Source: Limibacillus sp. (GTDB taxonomy: Bacteria > Pseudomonadota > Alphaproteobacteria > Kiloniellales > CECT-8803). From it: a stretch of DNA of 33,136 bases. Position 1 is the first letter of the stretch. Each line of letters begins with the position of its first letter. The stretch lies in the NCBI GenBank assembly GCA_037379885.1, contig JARRJC010000018.1, positions 1 through 33,136 on the forward strand. Reading direction: 5' to 3'. The position numbers and the translations under genes are program-made. The notes beneath the pieces are model-generated. The model ran no database searches. It was not told the DNA's origin and saw nothing but the letters and a program-made list of their open reading frames with translations. This document shows, piece by piece, positions 31,793-33,136 of the stretch.

Positions 31793-32893
31793 ATGTTCGC
31801 CGAATTGGGCTTGGAAAACTGGGACGTGACCGGCGCCGCGCTGGTTGCTGGCCTGCTGTTGGGCGCGGTCTTCGGGTTTGCCGCCCAGCGCTCGCGTTTC
31901 TGCCTGCGTCTGGCGCTGGTCGGCCAGGACCGGAGCGAGCGCGGCCGCGCGCTTGCGCTTTGGCTGGTGGCCCTGGCCGTGGCGCTGGCGACCGTGCAGG
32001 CCGCTCTTGCCTTCTCGCCCCTGGACCTTTCGGGACACCGCTATCTGGAGAGTTCCCTGCCGCTCGGCGGCCTGTTGCTCGGCGGCCTCCTGTTCGGCGC
32101 CGGCATGGTGCTGGCGCGCGGCTGCGCCTCGCGGCTGACGGTGTTGAGCGCCAGCGGCAATCTGCGCGCGCTGACCGTTCTGCTCGTCTTCGCGGTGGTG
32201 GCCTTCTCGACCATGAAGGGCCTCCTTTCGCCCCTGCGCGTGGGATTGGCGGAGGCCACCTCGCTCGACCTTGCGGCCTTCGGGCTTGCCGAGGGTTCGC
32301 TGCCCGCCCTCTTCGGGGCTTGGATCGTTCCGGCCCTGGTGCTGGCGACGGCGGCTGCGGCGCTCTTCCTGACCTTCAAGTCACGCCTCGGCCTGCCGCG
32401 TCTGGCCGCCGGGGCCGCCATCGGCGGCGTGGTCGCCGCCGGCTGGTACACGACTGGGTATCTGCTCTATGACGACTTCGACCCGATCGCCGCGGAGAGC
32501 ATCGCCTTCACCCTGCCCATGACCGACAGCCTCTTCTATCTGATCGCCTCCACCTCCGTGCAGGCCGGGTTCGGTGTCGGTCTGATCTGCGGTGTCCTGG
32601 GCGGCGCGCTGCTCGCCAGCCTGCTGTTCGGCGAGTTCGCGCTGCAATCCTTCGAGAGCCCGCGCCAGACCATGCGCTATGGGCTCGGCGGTCTCTTCAT
32701 GGGCTTCGGCGGCGTCCTGGCCGGCGGCTGCACCGTGGGGAACGGCCTGTCTGGCACGGCGACCCTGGGCATTGCCCCGATCCTGGGCCTCGCAGCCATC
32801 GCGTTCGGCGCGCTCGCCACCCAGCGCCTGATGGCGCTCAAGGGCGGCGGCCGGGAAGCCGCCGCAGAGGTGCAATTCACCGCAGCCGAATAA
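31793..32893 (+). CDS. YeeE/YedE family (thiosulfate-type sulfur compound) transporter
   Basis: A 366-residue inner-membrane protein of the YeeE/YedE family, whose characterised members take up thiosulfate. The ATG at 31793 is preferred over 31781 because GGAGG lies just 5-6 bases before it, inside the extra codons. Two repeated halves are visible, each with the family motif: ARGCASRLTVLSASGNLRA with Cys111 and AGGCTVGNGLSGTATLG with Cys313. A third cysteine, Cys37 in RSRFCLR, lies near the N terminus, so the three cysteines important in known thiosulfate-transporting YeeE proteins appear to be conserved. It has its own AT-rich promoter region. No TusA-like partner gene follows. Confidence 0.9.
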   Translation: MFAELGLENWDVTGAALVAGLLLGAVFGFAAQRSRFCLRLALVGQDRSERGRALALWLVALAVALATVQAALAFSPLDLSGHRYLESSLPLGGLLLGGLLFGAGMVLARGCASRLTVLSASGNLRALTVLLVFAVVAFSTMKGLLSPLRVGLAEATSLDLAAFGLAEGSLPALFGAWIVPALVLATAAAALFLTFKSRLGLPRLAAGAAIGGVVAAGWYTTGYLLYDDFDPIAAESIAFTLPMTDSLFYLIASTSVQAGFGVGLICGVLGGALLASLLFGEFALQSFESPRQTMRYGLGGLFMGFGGVLAGGCTVGNGLSGTATLGIAPILGLAAIAFGALATQRLMALKGGGREAAAEVQFTAAE

Positions 32894-32899
32894 GGCCCA

Positions 32900-33136
32900 T
32901 CAGAGCTTCAGGCGCTTGAAGAGCGGCTCCGGGATCAGCCGGATGACCAGCATGATCCAACGCCAAAACCAAGGCAGATAGACCACGTCCTTGCGCTTGT
33001 CGATCGCCTCGACGATTCCCATTGCGAAGCTGTCCTGAGACGCCCAAAGCGGCCCTTTGCAGAATGCCGCCGTCATGGGCGTGTCGACGAAGCCTGGCTT
33101 GATGGTGATCACCTGGGGGCCTATCGTTCTGGAGTT
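32900..33136 (-). CDS. Short-chain dehydrogenase/reductase, C-terminal part (5' end outside window)
   Basis: The frame is open from the right edge to TGA 32902-32900, about 78 codons. PQVITIKPGFVDTPMTA is the SDR strand after the active site (the PGxVxTxM-type motif), and VVYLPWFWRWIMLVIRLIPE is a hydrophobic C-terminal tail typical of a membrane-associated SDR subgroup that includes DprE2-like reductases. The catalytic Tyr-x3-Lys and the Rossmann nucleotide site lie outside the window. The GTG at 33112 is internal, not a start. It is convergent with the YeeE-type gene, six bases apart. Confidence 0.85.
   Translation of the reverse strand, partial: NSRTIGPQVITIKPGFVDTPMTAAFCKGPLWASQDSFAMGIVEAIDKRKDVVYLPWFWRWIMLVIRLIPEPLFKRLKL

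Overview
The window is GC-rich, densely coding bacterial DNA. The gene set fits an alphaproteobacterium, probably of the Rhodospirillales/Kiloniellales kind: ilvB-ilvN next to miaA and a divergent serB, a complete mreB-mreC-mreD-mrdA-mrdB block, a TRAP transporter, a PuuA-class glutamine synthetase homologue and a YeeE/YedE protein. The taxonomic placement is inferred from family resemblance only. No insertion sequence, integrase, prophage, CRISPR array or rRNA was seen.

Layout. (1) 1-4297, amino-acid biosynthesis and tRNA modification: minus-strand miaA, ilvB and ilvN (cut by the left edge), with serB divergent from miaA. The ilvB leader carries a promoter-like pair and two strong overlapping hairpins. 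(2) 4294-8026, a tight minus-strand trio: MATE exporter, DmpA-type aminopeptidase and amidase-signature hydrolase. (3) 8100-10022, leuA with its own promoter, a Leu-rich leader peptide, a large leader hairpin and a strong terminator. (4) 10060-18263, the rod-shape elongation machinery (mreB, mreC, mreD, PBP2, RodA), followed without a break by a gamma-glutamyltransferase-like gene and a small sulfotransferase. (5) 18319-18451, tRNA-Lys(CUU) with a promoter just upstream. (6) 18550-22723, a GFA-family protein, a BenE-type transporter, a PhyH-family dioxygenase and a cyclopropane-fatty-acid synthase. (7) 22925-28600, an N-formylglutamate amidohydrolase-like gene fused into one translationally coupled run with a TRAP transporter (dctQ, dctM, dctP), then a 449-base gap with a very stable hairpin and a possible gene remnant, then a gamma-glutamyl-amide synthetase-type GS homologue and a strong terminator. 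(8) 28604-33136, a secreted beta-propeller, a divergent cupredoxin-like protein plus polytopic membrane protein, a YeeE/YedE sulfur-compound transporter, and the 3' end of an SDR gene cut by the right edge.

How the genes work together. Regions 1 and 3 cover steps of branched-chain amino acid and serine synthesis. The leuA leader looks like a classical Leu-codon attenuation device, although no U-tract follows its hairpin. Region 4 is the elongasome. Region 7 looks like an uptake and catabolic unit for an organic acid, amide or amine compound. Region 8 is the least understood part: exported beta-propeller, cupredoxin fold and multi-pass membrane protein beside a thiosulfate-type transporter, which suggests a periplasmic metal, redox or sulfur function that I cannot name. 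The most checkable new observations are the leuA and ilvB leaders, Asp-to-Glu changes in SerB and IlvB active-site motifs, and the gene groupings in regions 2, 7 and 8.
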